5,883 bases of DNA, taken from the NCBI GenBank assembly GCA_021816565.1, contig JAKAXN010000299.1, positions 1-5,883 of the forward strand, in the 5' to 3' direction. The notes beneath the pieces were generated by a model. The model was given only the letters and a program-made list of their open reading frames with translations, made no database searches and was not told where the DNA came from. This DNA is from Actinomycetes bacterium (lineage in GTDB: Bacteria; Actinomycetota; Acidimicrobiia; Acidimicrobiales; Palsa-688). This document shows, one piece after another, positions 5,850 to 5,883 of this stretch. The number at the start of each line of letters is the position of its first letter. The stretch's first letter is position 1. The position numbers were made by a program, and so were the translations under genes.

Positions 5850-5883
5850 GTGTCCACCAACGGTATCGACGGCTGGGAAGAGC
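5850..5883 (+). CDS. 5' end of an unidentified gene, cut by the right edge
   Basis: GTG at 5850 follows GGGAGGAA (5839-5846), a strong ribosome binding site at good spacing, and opens VSTNGIDGWEE before the edge. Eight of the ten codons after the start end in G or C, as in neighbouring genes. An alternative ATG at 5818 in another frame also has a ribosome binding site (AAGGAG, 5803-5808) and stays open to the edge, but its third positions are only about 57 percent G/C, so the GTG frame is preferred. The gene lies 81 bases after the enolase-superfamily gene on the same strand and may be transcribed with it. Too little is present to name a function. Confidence 0.45.
   Translation, partial: MSTNGIDGWEE

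Noticed and set aside
1..5883. CRISPR array, tRNA, insertion sequence or prophage
   Set aside because: No regularly spaced repeats, cloverleaf-like segment, terminal inverted repeats, or transposase or integrase motifs were seen on either strand by eye.

Overview
The window is very GC-rich, with strong G/C bias at third codon positions, frequent GTG starts and probable leaderless genes. This fits a high-GC actinomycete-like bacterium (Actinomycetota). No rRNA or other phylogenetic marker is present, so nothing finer can be claimed. It looks like ordinary chromosome: I found no transposase, integrase, tRNA, CRISPR array or phage gene.

Layout from left to right: (1) The first 25 codons of a minus-strand gene run off the left edge (74 to 1). 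(2) Divergent from it is a complete plus-strand gene (156-1649) for an iron-sulfur bacterial cryptochrome/photolyase of the PhrB type, probably a (6-4) photolyase. (3) A 72-base convergent gap holds a short GC hairpin flanked by a 21-base imperfect direct repeat. (4) On the minus strand (3290-1722) lies a CYTH-CHAD fusion protein, linked by family to triphosphate or polyphosphate binding. (5) A 137-base divergent spacer follows. (6) A plus-strand zinc-dependent dehydrogenase of the glutathione-independent formaldehyde dehydrogenase type starts at a GTG at 3428 with a good ribosome binding site. (7) A perfect 14-bp hairpin, very likely a terminator, comes right after it. (8) A plus-strand enolase-superfamily protein of the mandelate racemase subgroup (4650-5768) carries the full set of catalytic and metal-binding residues. 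(9) A short spacer contains an 8-bp inverted repeat around a ribosome binding site, followed by the first codons of another plus-strand gene cut by the right edge.

Functionally there are two unrelated blocks. The left block is DNA photorepair plus a polyphosphate-type CYTH-CHAD protein. The right block is a small catabolic set: an NAD-dependent zinc dehydrogenase, an enolase-superfamily racemase or acid-sugar dehydratase, and an unknown downstream gene. The last two may share a transcript. The strong hairpin after the dehydrogenase argues against simple full-strength co-transcription of it with the enolase-family gene. I see no convincing evidence of a wholly new system. The points most worth checking are the paired leaderless-looking starts at the left edge, the stacked alternative hairpins after the dehydrogenase, and the inverted repeat around the alternative start at the right edge.
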